In this document: positions 17,655 to 26,478 of the stretch, piece after piece
Layout of the letters: every line of letters begins with the position of its first letter
How positions within the stretch are numbered: position 1 is the first letter of the stretch
Assembly (NCBI GenBank): GCA_012718915.1
Contig: JAAYBI010000049.1
Span: forward strand, 36,849-100,848
Length of the DNA stretch: 64,000 bases
Reading direction: 5' to 3'
Origin: Clostridiaceae bacterium
Lineage (GTDB): Bacteria; Bacillota; Clostridia; Saccharofermentanales; Saccharofermentanaceae
Notes under the pieces: model-generated
Databases searched by the model: none
Told to the model about the DNA's origin: nothing
Seen by the model: the letters and a program-made list of their open reading frames with translations, nothing else
Made by a program: the position numbers and the translations under genes

Positions 17655-17683
17655 ATCTTATCGCTTTTCTATCAATTGAGCAA
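17655..17683 (-). promoter_or_regulatory. Promoter of the acetyltransferase-pepP-hydrolase run
   Basis: Minus-strand TTGCTC (17678-17683), 17-base spacer, TAAGAT (17655-17660), about 30 bases before the ATG. Both hexamers are imperfect. Confidence 0.45.
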
Positions 17684-17822
17684 CACAAATAGAATAAGCA
17701 AGTATTCCTTTTCGAAAGAAGCTTCGCAATTTCGAGATTTTGGAAACGGAAGGGACTTTCGGCATCCATATCCGAAAAAATAACCGAATCGAATTCTATC
17801 ACAAGCCCCATATTTTGAGTGC

Positions 17823-17851
17823 TTGACGACAGAGAATTGTCACTTTATAAT
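17823..17851 (+). promoter_or_regulatory. Promoter of tRNA-Ser(CGA)
   Basis: Near-consensus sigma-A promoter: TTGACG (17823-17828), 17-base spacer, TATAAT (17846-17851), ending 24 bases before the tRNA. Confidence 0.9.
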
Positions 17852-17875
17852 CTAGAAGCGTTTAACTGCGCATAT

Positions 17876-17967
17876 GGAGACGTATCGAAGTGGTCATAAC
17901 GAGGCGCACTCGAAATGCGTTTGTCGGGGTAACCGGCACGAGAGTTCGAATCTCTCCGTCTCCGCCA
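17876..17967 (+). tRNA. tRNA-Ser(CGA), reads UCG
   Basis: A 92-base class II tRNA with acceptor GGAGACG paired to CGTCTCC, discriminator G and encoded CCA. Anticodon stem GCGCA/TGCGT encloses loop CTCGAAA, giving anticodon CGA. A long variable arm (TGTCGGGGTAACCGGCA region) and the T-loop GTTCGAATC support serine identity. Confidence 0.96.
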
Positions 17968-17968
17968 C

Positions 17969-18010
17969 AATAACAGCCTGTTTTCAAAACTGACAGGCTG
18001 CTATTTTTTT
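17969..18010 (+). terminator. Intrinsic terminator after tRNA-Ser(CGA)
   Basis: CAGCCTGT (17974-17981) pairs with ACAGGCTG (17993-18000), extended by flanking A/T pairs and followed by a run of seven T. Confidence 0.92.
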
Positions 18011-18103
18011 CTCTGACTCTCCCCGACACGAAAGTCACCCCTTTGATTAACACTATTTTCGATTATTTCCTGCAGAGATTATCTCTCGATATGACAATTG
18101 GCG

Positions 18104-18133
18104 TTGCTAGATATCGTACCATTGATGTAATAT
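18104..18133 (+). promoter_or_regulatory. Candidate promoter of the EAL-domain gene
   Basis: TTGCTA (18104-18109), 18-base spacer, TAATAT (18128-18133). A perfect 12-base palindrome TATCTCGAGATA (18141-18152) lies just after it, near the expected transcription start, and could be an operator. Confidence 0.4.
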
Positions 18134-18190
18134 ATATCTATATCTCGAGATACTCAAGAATATTTAGACTCTATGTAATGAGGGATTCAT

Positions 18191-19774
18191 ATGGATTTGA
18201 TCGCATTTCGCAATTTCAGAAATCGTTCTTTCCCTCTTTCAATGGGCTTCTTTGTGTCATTGATGATTTCGGTTTTTGTATATTTCTCCGGCGGAACCAA
18301 TACCGTTTATACCAATTTCATGTACATTCCGTTGGCTTTTATCGCATCGGCTTACGGATGGCGCTGGGGCTTGGCTCACGCATTTTTCAGCGGTTTTTTG
18401 GTCGGACCCCTAATGCCTTTGAATGTCGATACCCAAACGCCACAATCACCTCTGAATTGGATATTCAGAGTCATTATATACATGCTCATTGCTATGACTG
18501 TCGGGATTTTCACCGACATCGCGCATCGTCGCGAAGAGCGCCTGACCTACTTAATGACTCATGACAGTTTAACCGGGTTGCGCAATTATGAAGCGCTCCG
18601 GCAAAGTTCAGTGAATTCCGACGACCCGGTATCCCTGATTTCTCTTGATATCGTAGATTATGAAGAATATCTCGGTTTTTTCGGCTATGATTTTTTCCAG
18701 AAAATTATATTTTCTTTTTCTAATGAGCTCATACAAACCATGAGTATTTTTTCAAATGTCAGCATCTTTAGATATTACGGTTTACGCTACGCTATCATGA
18801 TAGAGCACGACGACCAGGAGGCCAGTACCGAAAAGATTCTGTCTGCTCTCAGCGAGATTAACGACAAGATTATCCAAGTCGAAAATGTACCCATTTATCT
18901 TCATTTCCGGATAGGTATCGCGCGACTGATGAATGCTGATCGACCAATGGATGGCATGCGAAAGTCAATGATCGCCCTTCGTCTTGCCGCACATAATGAT
19001 CAGAAACTCGTGCGTTTTTCTGACAAACTCGAGCAATCCTACGCCAGCACCGTTATTATTCCGAACACCTTCCGCGAGGCTCTGTCCAACAATTCAATTC
19101 GTTCAGCATATCAGACGATACACGATTCCGTCAGTTCTAAGCCAATCGGCGCTGAGCTTCTGGCCAGATGGATACAGGAAGACGGCACACGAATACCTCC
19201 GGATATATTTGTCTCAGTATTGGAAAAAACCGAACTGATTCATGATTTGACGGAATTTATGTTAGATCGAGCAATCCAGATGCTTAAGCAACCAACATTT
19301 TCCAATTACTTTTTCAGCGTCAATTTCTCGGCGACCGACTTCAACGAAAAGAATATTTTGACAATGGTAAAGCGCGTGCGACAAAGCGGCGTCGATCCTT
19401 CTCGTATTCACGTAGAAATTACGGAACGAGTACTTTTATCTGTAGAAAAAATTCAAGATCATCTTTCCTTTCTCAGTAAGCATGGGTTCCCGATTGTCAT
19501 CGATGATTTCGGAACCGGTTACTCATCTTATCGCTACGTCGCGGATCTACCCATCGATGTTATCAAAATTGATCGTTCCTTGGTCTTAAAGGCAAATACC
19601 GAAAAAGGGTTCGGGCTACTCAAGAGCATCGTCGATTTTTGCAGAGACTTTGGTATAAAAACCATTGCTGAAGGCGTCGAAAATAAAGAGTACGCAGATA
19701 TCTGCGAAAAACTCGGGATCGATGCCCAGCAGGGGTATTTTTACAGCAAACCTGAGTTTTTCAATCCGGTCTGA
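18191..19774 (+). CDS. Membrane c-di-GMP phosphodiesterase with degenerate GGDEF and intact EAL
   Basis: Predicted to hydrolyse cyclic di-GMP. The N-terminal 110 residues form about four transmembrane helices. A GGDEF-like domain (about 118-275) keeps HDSLTGLRN but has YYGLRY where GGDEF should be, so cyclase activity is unlikely and it may only regulate. The EAL domain (about 290-525) keeps AELLARW (for EALARW), NFSATDF, the Glu of VEITER, IDDFGTGYSS, IKIDRS, IAEGVE and QGYFYSKP, so all main metal and catalytic residues are present. GAGGG lies before the ATG. It is monocistronic and converges with the M24 gene; no other c-di-GMP gene is in the window. Confidence 0.9.
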   Translation: MDLIAFRNFRNRSFPLSMGFFVSLMISVFVYFSGGTNTVYTNFMYIPLAFIASAYGWRWGLAHAFFSGFLVGPLMPLNVDTQTPQSPLNWIFRVIIYMLIAMTVGIFTDIAHRREERLTYLMTHDSLTGLRNYEALRQSSVNSDDPVSLISLDIVDYEEYLGFFGYDFFQKIIFSFSNELIQTMSIFSNVSIFRYYGLRYAIMIEHDDQEASTEKILSALSEINDKIIQVENVPIYLHFRIGIARLMNADRPMDGMRKSMIALRLAAHNDQKLVRFSDKLEQSYASTVIIPNTFREALSNNSIRSAYQTIHDSVSSKPIGAELLARWIQEDGTRIPPDIFVSVLEKTELIHDLTEFMLDRAIQMLKQPTFSNYFFSVNFSATDFNEKNILTMVKRVRQSGVDPSRIHVEITERVLLSVEKIQDHLSFLSKHGFPIVIDDFGTGYSSYRYVADLPIDVIKIDRSLVLKANTEKGFGLLKSIVDFCRDFGIKTIAEGVENKEYADICEKLGIDAQQGYFYSKPEFFNPV

Positions 19775-19854
19775 TTTTCGTGTTGGGTACAATAAATATT
19801 GGGGTATATGCTGTCAGCGCAGTATCTCCATGATATTTCGAACTAATTTGTCAA

Positions 19855-21039
19855 CTATTTAAATGGAACCGTGATAATTTCTTTGGCTCCTCCGGTTAGA
19901 CACCTGGCGCCATCTGAAGTCACGAGGAAGGTCTCTTCAACACCCACCATTCCAACATCTTTTATGCCGCATTTTGGCTCAAGAGCAATCACCATGCCTT
20001 CTTCAAGCGGAACATGATATTTAGAGGTTATGACCGGAAGCTCATCAATAAACAAACCGACACCATGACCTAAGAAGCGAACCGACTCACCGTAACCCAT
20101 GAAATTTTCAGAGAGCTCCACCGGCAAGTCTGCCATCGCTATGTCATACACAAGGCCCGGGTCGGCGCCCGGAACAATAAGTGCTTCGGCCTTTTTCATG
20201 ACACGGATACAAGCATTGTGAATCGCTGCAACGTGCTCATCCGGCGGCGTGCCGAATGAATAGACTTGCGTCTTGTCACTATGATAGCCTTCAAATCCAA
20301 AACCAACGTCGACGAATACGAGATCGCCTTTTTTGAGCTTTCTGTTACGGTCACCCAAGATAGGCACCGCCGGACTCATACCCTTCATACCACCGGGGCC
20401 ATCAAAGTTTGTCGGGTATATAGTAGTGTCTCCAAACCCAAACTGGCCTATGATCATTTCCATCTGAAACATCGAAAATCGGGAAACACCGTGATGCCCA
20501 TGTTTGATCATTTCTGCATACAATTCGGCTGCAAAATCAGTCTCAGACATGCCTTCTCTCAATATTGCCGGGACGACCTGCATCATCACCTGATTATGTT
20601 TTTGCGATGATAATTCTATTAGTTCGATTTCTTCCGGCCCCTTCTTAGCTCGCATCGTCGATATGATTCCATCCAACCCATGAATCGCTTCCATGTCAAA
20701 ATATTTCCGGATTCGATTGAGCATCGCCAAAGGAATCACTTCGGTCTCAAGATAGACATGCCCAAGATTCTTTGGAAGGTATTGACTCATGTCCGCATAG
20801 GATCGAATTTGAAGAATGTTATCAAACGAAGACTCCTCAATGGCTCGCGTGTAACTCTTGCGAACGAAAAAATAGGATTCTCCGTTGTGTCGTAAGACAA
20901 ACATACCATCTTGAATTGTGCCTAAATAGTAATATAGATTGACTCGCCCGATTATTATGGCCGTATCAAAGTGTTCTTTTTCTGCTAAAACCATTAAGAG
21001 GTCTCTTCTTCTTTTAGCAAATATTTCTGCTTGGATCAT
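19855..21039 (-). CDS. M24-family metallopeptidase
   Basis: Creatinase-type N-terminal domain (about 1-130) plus M24 domain (about 145-394), 394 residues. Metal ligands are present: Asp of VFVDVGF, Asp of YHSDKTQ, His of FLGHGVGLF, Glu of ALEPK and Glu of GVEETF. It belongs to the broad Xaa-Pro aminopeptidase/dipeptidase group but is not close to the pepP in this window, so a dipeptidase or other amidohydrolase-like role is possible. Only a weak ribosome site (GGGAAAAAGAA) precedes the ATG. Convergent with the EAL gene, with an 80-base gap that shows no clear terminator. Confidence 0.85.
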   Translation of the reverse strand: MIQAEIFAKRRRDLLMVLAEKEHFDTAIIIGRVNLYYYLGTIQDGMFVLRHNGESYFFVRKSYTRAIEESSFDNILQIRSYADMSQYLPKNLGHVYLETEVIPLAMLNRIRKYFDMEAIHGLDGIISTMRAKKGPEEIELIELSSQKHNQVMMQVVPAILREGMSETDFAAELYAEMIKHGHHGVSRFSMFQMEMIIGQFGFGDTTIYPTNFDGPGGMKGMSPAVPILGDRNRKLKKGDLVFVDVGFGFEGYHSDKTQVYSFGTPPDEHVAAIHNACIRVMKKAEALIVPGADPGLVYDIAMADLPVELSENFMGYGESVRFLGHGVGLFIDELPVITSKYHVPLEEGMVIALEPKCGIKDVGMVGVEETFLVTSDGARCLTGGAKEIITVPFK

Positions 21040-21137
21040 TTCTTTTTCCCCATTTCAAATTGCTATATGTTACTTCAGCATTGAACCATCCATTCAATTC
21101 ATCTGTCCGGAATTCTTAAGCGACATCCGTGCATAAA

Positions 21138-21166
21138 GCGAAGGTCCTCACTAAGAAGACCTTCGC
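21138..21166 (-). terminator. Intrinsic terminator of the ABC exporter operon
   Basis: GCGAAGGTC (21138-21146) pairs with GACCTTCGC (21158-21166). On the minus strand it is followed by a short TTTA; on the plus strand by AATTTCTTT. It lies 40 bases after the last ABC gene. Confidence 0.75.
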
Positions 21167-21206
21167 AATTTCTTTACGTAAATGATAATAACATAATTTC
21201 AGAAGA

Positions 21207-22436
21207 TCATGACTCTTGCAGTTCAAAATTGTCACTAGCTATAGATCTTCTACGTCTTTGCATTGATACGAGCAATGATAGCGCAACGAAAGCGATTGCA
21301 AAACATATTTGGATGACAAAGCAAGCGATGAGTTTTTGGCTTGAGTATCCGGCTTCTGTTGTAAGTTTTGAACTTTCTTGAATGGCGCCGATATACCAGT
21401 ATGTCGGTGTAAATGAGGCAATTCGAAGAACTGATGCGCCCAAATATTCTTGAGGAACAAACACTCCACTGATAAATGAAAACCCAAGGCCCATAACATT
21501 CGCGAACGCATTGTGCGCATTTCGAGAAGATGTCAGATTTCCGATCAGGAAACCGAGGCTCAAACTAACCAGTGAAAAAACGAACGAGTTGAGTATCAGT
21601 AGTAGTTTATATTGATCCAGGACAAAATCTTGAAACACGAGTGCAATTACAGCGTTGAGCAATAAACAGAACAAGACCGCTAAGCATAGATTGCCCAGGA
21701 AAAGTTGAAATTGCAGATTCCTGGTTTTCACAGGAGAGCATCGCATCCTCGAACGCACTTCGGACTGTATAAATACCGATGTGACACTCGTAACTGCCAA
21801 TATCATAAGAGACATAAGGGCATAGGAAAGATATCCATATCCCATACTAACCTTGAGGCCCGAAATATCATTCTTCGGTGGCGCTTCAGAAAAAGACAAT
21901 GAAGATGACTTATCGAGATCAAGTATCGTTTGATTGACCAAATTCTCTTGAACAGCAGTTTCCGTGATGTCTCCGGTTTCGACTTCAGCATACAAGCGTA
22001 CAGTACTCAAATATCGATCGATCAGCATATCTGCATTAATTGAAGATGTCATGTCCGGAGCTGCATTTTTTTCAAGAGCTACCATTCCTGTGTCTTTCAG
22101 AAGAGAATCTCCAAAACCCTCCGGGATTGTTAATACATATTCTACTTCCTGGTAGAACAAGGCATCCGCGACTGCATCTTTCTTGATTTCAATATCGACT
22201 AGTCTGACTCTTTCAGAAAGATAATTCTCAAGTCCATCCGAAACGGGGTTACCTTGATCTTCGTTAAGAATGAATACTTTGCTCTTGTTCGGAGTAAAAC
22301 TACTTATTACCTCTGTGTCTTCTCCGCCGTACATCGAAGTCATTAATATCATCATGGCCATAAATACAGAAAAGTAAATTGCCAACTCGACAATATGCTT
22401 GCCGGTAACTTTTAACATTGCATTAAATACTCTCAT
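21207..22436 (-). CDS. ABC-2 type exporter permease (LnrN-like)
   Basis: Membrane subunit of a drug-type ABC exporter. Start is ATG at 22436 with AAGGAGGC at 22443-22450; it overlaps the upstream permease by 14 bases. About 409 residues: TM1 about 14-33, a large extracytoplasmic loop of about 150 residues, then five transmembrane helices in the C-terminal half (YLSYALMSLMIL onward), the ABC2_membrane_3 layout. The arrangement of ATPase, two such permeases and a DesK/NarL-type two-component pair resembles the LnrLMN-LnrJK system of Bacillus subtilis, which exports polyene/linear antibiotics; the substrate here is unknown. Confidence 0.85.
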   Translation of the reverse strand: MRVFNAMLKVTGKHIVELAIYFSVFMAMMILMTSMYGGEDTEVISSFTPNKSKVFILNEDQGNPVSDGLENYLSERVRLVDIEIKKDAVADALFYQEVEYVLTIPEGFGDSLLKDTGMVALEKNAAPDMTSSINADMLIDRYLSTVRLYAEVETGDITETAVQENLVNQTILDLDKSSSLSFSEAPPKNDISGLKVSMGYGYLSYALMSLMILAVTSVTSVFIQSEVRSRMRCSPVKTRNLQFQLFLGNLCLAVLFCLLLNAVIALVFQDFVLDQYKLLLILNSFVFSLVSLSLGFLIGNLTSSRNAHNAFANVMGLGFSFISGVFVPQEYLGASVLRIASFTPTYWYIGAIQESSKLTTEAGYSSQKLIACFVIQICFAIAFVALSLLVSMQRRRRSIASDNFELQES

Positions 22437-23559
22437 AACTGCGCCTCCTTGCCAAGAAAATAACAACTGCATACATCGCGACAATTAATCCGACCAGGAT
22501 CGCAATATTAATCCAATAGCGACGATAGTCCGGATAATAGTAGAGTGCATAAAACGCATCAGCGATCAGATTGGCCGGATTTATATACGATAAGACCGGT
22601 GCGTTCTTGTAGATCTGGTATTTAACCGAATGCACCATCAGACCGGCAAAAAATGACATGATCATCGAAACTCCGGTTAACATTGAGTTCTTGACATCAT
22701 AATTCTTTTTGCTGATCAGCGCCACGAAAGCACCGAGCGCTACGCCGGCTGCCGCACCTACGATTGTTGCCAGAGCCAGCGCCGGAGCGCGATTGCCCAT
22801 ATCGATTTTCAATACAAACGTAATAAAGAGTAGCAGCAAGGATATAGAAAACACTTGGATCGTCGTTGCTGCCAACAGCCCGCCCACGTATATTTTGCTT
22901 TTTTTGGCAGGAGATACTTGGATCCTGGCACCGGTAGAGGATTGGTTAGCCTCAACAAAACTGGTTTCTTTGAGCCCTAAAAAGCTGCCGAAAAGGCACG
23001 CCATAGCGATCAGCGCATAATAGTATCCCAACATCGGATCCACATTACCTCGTTGTTGATTCTGATCGCTGATGTAGTCCGACGCATCGAACTCAAAATT
23101 TGCAAGTACTGAGAGTGATTGCGGGTTTGTCTCTGCTAAATGAGCGAACATCGATTCCGTTTGGGTATACTGGTCGGCAAAGTGTTTTGCAACGGTTTGA
23201 TTCATTCCTTCTTTTTTTACTCTTATTTCAAGTGCCTCATCATAAATAAACAGAACGTCAACTTCTTCATTGTGCATCGCTTCTTCTGCTTTACTAACGC
23301 TTTCAAAAGTATGCGCCTCAAATAACTTCTGATCATCCATTTGCACGGATGACAAAGTATCTAAAAAATTGTCGGAATAGACAGATTCGGACTCCACAAC
23401 AACAGCCACAGGGATAGTATTGAAATATTCACTGCTGGCTATGTTACTAAAGGCTAATGAAAAGAACGAGGACAGTATTATCGGGAATATCATTGTCCAA
23501 AACAAGTTGCCAAAGTCCATCAGATGCGACTTCATACGATACTGGTAGATACGCCACAT
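22423..23559 (-). CDS. ABC-2 type exporter permease (LnrM-like)
   Basis: Second membrane subunit of the exporter, 378 residues. TM1 about 17-37, a long extracytoplasmic region to about 175, then five further transmembrane helices (about 178-375). It starts 3 bases after the ATPase stop, with TGGAG before the ATG, and overlaps the next permease. The two permeases have the same layout but clearly different sequences, so the transporter is probably a heterodimer. Confidence 0.87.
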   Translation of the reverse strand: MWRIYQYRMKSHLMDFGNLFWTMIFPIILSSFFSLAFSNIASSEYFNTIPVAVVVESESVYSDNFLDTLSSVQMDDQKLFEAHTFESVSKAEEAMHNEEVDVLFIYDEALEIRVKKEGMNQTVAKHFADQYTQTESMFAHLAETNPQSLSVLANFEFDASDYISDQNQQRGNVDPMLGYYYALIAMACLFGSFLGLKETSFVEANQSSTGARIQVSPAKKSKIYVGGLLAATTIQVFSISLLLLFITFVLKIDMGNRAPALALATIVGAAAGVALGAFVALISKKNYDVKNSMLTGVSMIMSFFAGLMVHSVKYQIYKNAPVLSYINPANLIADAFYALYYYPDYRRYWINIAILVGLIVAMYAVVIFLARRRSYESI

Positions 23560-23562
23560 AAC

Positions 23563-24522
23563 TTACTCCACCTTTCCGTTACCATTGCCATCACGAAGTT
23601 CTCTTCCCGTGATTTCAAGAAAAACGTCGTTTAGTGTCGGTCTTTCAGAAAAGACTCGACCGAGGGCAATATTTTTTGACGAAAAGAAATTGAGGATTTG
23701 GTTAAGGCCGTTACTATCCTGCCGCGTTTTGATTATTATATGTTGCTTATCACATATGACATCAACCACAAAGGGCAAAGCCAACAGGTCTTTTTCAAAA
23801 CTGTCACACACTTTATCCAGGAGCTCTATATCGATTTTTTCTCCGATCTGGATCATATTCTTAAGTTCATCCTTTGTACCTTGTGCCACTACTCGACCTT
23901 TATCCATGATTGCTATTCTTGAGCAGATCAATTCGACCTCTTCCATATAGTGAGAAGTGTATATGACGGTCGCGCCTTCTCTATTGAGTTTTTTGATCCC
24001 TTCCAGAATATTGTTTCGGCTCTGGGGGTCGACGGCAACCGTGGGTTCATCAAGAATTATTAGTTTGGGTTTATGCGCTATACCACATGCAATGTTCAGT
24101 CGACGCAGTAAACCTCCACTGAGCTTTTTCGGACGGAACTTCACGAAGTCATTGAGACCGACAAAGTCAATCGCCTCTTGAACCTGTGCCTTTCTTGTGG
24201 CTCGATCATTCGTATATAATCCGCAGAAATAGTCAATATTCTCGTAAACACTCAGTTCCGGAATAACCGCAACGTTCTGCATTACGACGCCGATATCCTT
24301 CTTGATATTATAAGAACCCGGTGTCATTTTTTGATCGAAAATCTGCACGTCGCCTTTTTCGTATTGCAGTAGTGAGAGAATACAATTGATAGCTGTTGTT
24401 TTGCCGGAGCCGTTCGGTCCCAGCAAGCCAAACACTTCACCCTCTTTGATTTCTAAACTCAGATGATCCAAGGCCGTTAATTCGCCGTACCTTTTAACTA
24501 AATCATTTACACGAACTATCAT
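23563..24522 (-). CDS. ABC exporter ATPase (LnrL-like)
   Basis: ATP-binding subunit, 319 residues. Walker A GPNGSGKTT near 35, Q loop VMQNV near 80, signature LSGGLLRRLNIA near 134, Walker B KLIILDEPTVAVDPQ near 153, and H-loop SHYMEE. The C-terminal 100 residues are the extension typical of DrrA/NatA-type drug exporters. First gene of the leftward operon, with a GGAGGAG site before the ATG, divergent from the sensor kinase. Confidence 0.93.
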   Translation of the reverse strand: MIVRVNDLVKRYGELTALDHLSLEIKEGEVFGLLGPNGSGKTTAINCILSLLQYEKGDVQIFDQKMTPGSYNIKKDIGVVMQNVAVIPELSVYENIDYFCGLYTNDRATRKAQVQEAIDFVGLNDFVKFRPKKLSGGLLRRLNIACGIAHKPKLIILDEPTVAVDPQSRNNILEGIKKLNREGATVIYTSHYMEEVELICSRIAIMDKGRVVAQGTKDELKNMIQIGEKIDIELLDKVCDSFEKDLLALPFVVDVICDKQHIIIKTRQDSNGLNQILNFFSSKNIALGRVFSERPTLNDVFLEITGRELRDGNGNGKVE

Positions 24523-24584
24523 CTTTCTCCTCCATTACCAATCATGATTTCTATGAGCTCAGAATAACCTTATAACGATTCCCG

Positions 24585-24631
24585 AAGAAGTGACAAATGA
24601 CTATTATTTAACGTGACATTTGTCACTTCTT
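24585..24631. promoter_or_regulatory. Inverted-repeat operator between ABC exporter and two-component genes
   Basis: AAGAAGTGACAAATG (24585-24599) is exactly complementary to CATTTGTCACTTCTT (24617-24631), a 15-base inverted repeat with a 17-base centre. Within it GTGACA occurs at 24590 and 24613 (23 bases apart), and GTGACA-TT-TGTCAC (24613-24626) is itself a palindrome. Because it sits between two divergent genes it is not a terminator; it most likely binds the NarL-type regulator encoded next to it. Confidence 0.65.
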
Positions 24632-24683
24632 TTCATCCTGCTGTCGATTATCATGATAAAATACCGTTGAGAGGAAGGGTAAT

Positions 24684-25796
24684 ATGATGTCGAGCCATTT
24701 TTTGGAACGTGTGATCATCATTTGTATCTGCGTGACATTATTTGTCTTCGCCGGCGGCTCCGAATTTGACGTAATATATATACTTATAGCCATTTCGATA
24801 TTCAGTCTCACCACCTATTTGAATCATAGGAATATTTCGATTATCGTATTTACCGGAACTGTTGTTTTGACTGTCCTCTTTCCTGCGATTGCCTTTTTTA
24901 TTCCATTTCCCACGTATGACATTCGTTACGGAAAAAAGAATTTGTTGGCTCTCCTGACTCTGTTACCGCTTGTAAACCTCATCGCCACCGGTAATATCAA
25001 TGCTTTTTTCATTGTCTTTTCTGTTACCGTCTTAGCATACTTACTAGCCGCAGGACAAAGTACCGGTGACGAATTGAAAGCCAGAAATTTCGAACTGGCC
25101 GACCAGCTGCGTCAAATCGCTTTAAACGATAGTCTGCAGATGCATGAATTAATGGATAAACAGGATTATGAATTACACCTTGCGACCATGAACGAACGCA
25201 ACCGAATCGCCCGGGAATTACACGACAGCATCGGCCATGTACTGACATCCGCTATTTTGCAGGTTGGAGCAATATCTTCAGTGACAGACGATCCTCAAAC
25301 TCTTGATTCACTTGAAGTTTTGAGTCAGAGCCTTACGGGTGGTATGGATGACGTCAGAACGAGTATACACAACCTCTACGACCAGTCTGTTGATCTGCGC
25401 GCAGGACTCGAAAACCAATTATCCGCGTTTCATCACATTCCAATTGATTTTAAATGTCAGATCAATGAACAACCGCCAAGAGCTGTGAGCATTGCTCTTT
25501 CTTCTATACTCAGAGAAGGCCTATCCAATATGGCCAAACATTCCGACGCGACCAAGGCGACTCTCATTGTTTATGAACATAATGATTTCTACCAGTTCGT
25601 TTTGCGGGACAACGGTCAAGCATGTCGAACTAAATCTCCGGATTCACTGTATAATAATGGCGTGGGACTATCCGGTATGATACAGCGCGTTAATGCTCTC
25701 GGAGGAAACATAAATCTATCTTGTCATAATGGTTTTGAAATACACTTGACTATACCAAAGGAGTCTTCTCATGAAACTAATCATCATAGACGATGA
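24684..25796 (+). CDS. Sensor histidine kinase, LnrJ/DesK type
   Basis: Membrane kinase of 370 residues with four or five transmembrane helices in the first 125 residues and almost no extracytoplasmic sensor loop, the pattern of intramembrane-sensing kinases. A coiled linker (about 126-170) leads to HisKA_3 with phospho-acceptor H180 in RIARELHDSIGH. The HATPase has a weak N box (LREGLSNMAKHSDA) and G box (DNGQA ... GVGLSGM). A strong AGGAAGGG site precedes the ATG. It overlaps the response regulator gene by 26 bases and is divergent from the ABC exporter it probably controls. Confidence 0.9.
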   Translation: MMSSHFLERVIIICICVTLFVFAGGSEFDVIYILIAISIFSLTTYLNHRNISIIVFTGTVVLTVLFPAIAFFIPFPTYDIRYGKKNLLALLTLLPLVNLIATGNINAFFIVFSVTVLAYLLAAGQSTGDELKARNFELADQLRQIALNDSLQMHELMDKQDYELHLATMNERNRIARELHDSIGHVLTSAILQVGAISSVTDDPQTLDSLEVLSQSLTGGMDDVRTSIHNLYDQSVDLRAGLENQLSAFHHIPIDFKCQINEQPPRAVSIALSSILREGLSNMAKHSDATKATLIVYEHNDFYQFVLRDNGQACRTKSPDSLYNNGVGLSGMIQRVNALGGNINLSCHNGFEIHLTIPKESSHETNHHRR

Positions 25797-26400
25797 CCCG
25801 ATTGTTTCTTCTTCGCTAAAAAAAATAATTGAGTCTCATAGCAATTACACTGTCGTGGCAATCGGAACCGATGGTGCAGATGCCATGCCACTATTTATCC
25901 AATATTTACCGGATGTTATTCTCATGGATATACAAATGAAGCATCAGAGTGGCCTGGAAGCAGCCTCAGCGGTTCTTTCTTTTCAACCAAGTGCGAAGAT
26001 TATTTTACTGACCACCTTTTCAGATGATGAGTACATCATTGAAGCACTCCGCATTGGAGTTAAGGGCTATCTGTTAAAACAGAATTTTCAAAGCATCATC
26101 CCCTCCCTGGAAGCTGTCGCATCCGGTCAGCATGTATATGGTGCCGAGATCATTCATAAGCTTCCTTCACTTTCGAGTCCTACAAAGTACTCCTTACCGG
26201 CCCAGTATGAGTCATTAAGTGAAAAGGAAAAGGAAGTTCTGACTTTAGTGGGCCAAGGATTAAATAATAAAGAAATTGCTGATTCTCTTCACATGAGCGA
26301 GGGCTCCGTCCGAAACTGTGTCAGCACACTTCTTGATAAGCTCTCACTCAAAAGCCGCACACAGCTTGCGATCTTTTTCTTAAAGCACTTCCGGAAATAA
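25771..26400 (+). CDS. NarL/LuxR-family response regulator, LnrK-like
   Basis: Receiver domain (1-120) with acidic pocket D7-D9, phospho-acceptor D53 (VILMDIQM), T/S near LTTFSDD and conserved Lys in LLKQ, then a LuxR-type helix-turn-helix (about 145-205) with LSEKEKEVLTLVGQGLNNKEIA and SEGSVRNCVSTLLDKL. The ATG follows AAAGGAG by 7 bases. Partner of the preceding kinase; its likely target is the inverted repeat at 24585-24631. Confidence 0.93.
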   Translation: MKLIIIDDDPIVSSSLKKIIESHSNYTVVAIGTDGADAMPLFIQYLPDVILMDIQMKHQSGLEAASAVLSFQPSAKIILLTTFSDDEYIIEALRIGVKGYLLKQNFQSIIPSLEAVASGQHVYGAEIIHKLPSLSSPTKYSLPAQYESLSEKEKEVLTLVGQGLNNKEIADSLHMSEGSVRNCVSTLLDKLSLKSRTQLAIFFLKHFRK

Positions 26401-26437
26401 TTAAGAATTGTTTAAAGATTTTTTTCGTTTTTCATAT

Positions 26438-26443
26438 TATACT
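26438..26443 (+). promoter_or_regulatory. -10 box of the glycosyltransferase gene
   Basis: TATACT, 35 bases before the ATG at 26479. No convincing -35 is visible at the normal distance. Confidence 0.35.
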
Positions 26444-26478
26444 AGCCTTGCTTATTCTTGTATCTTCAGAGGAGTATC

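Noticed and set aside
24585..24631. Inverted repeat as a transcription terminator
   Set aside because: It lies between two divergent gene starts, so no transcript would end there; an operator is a better reading.
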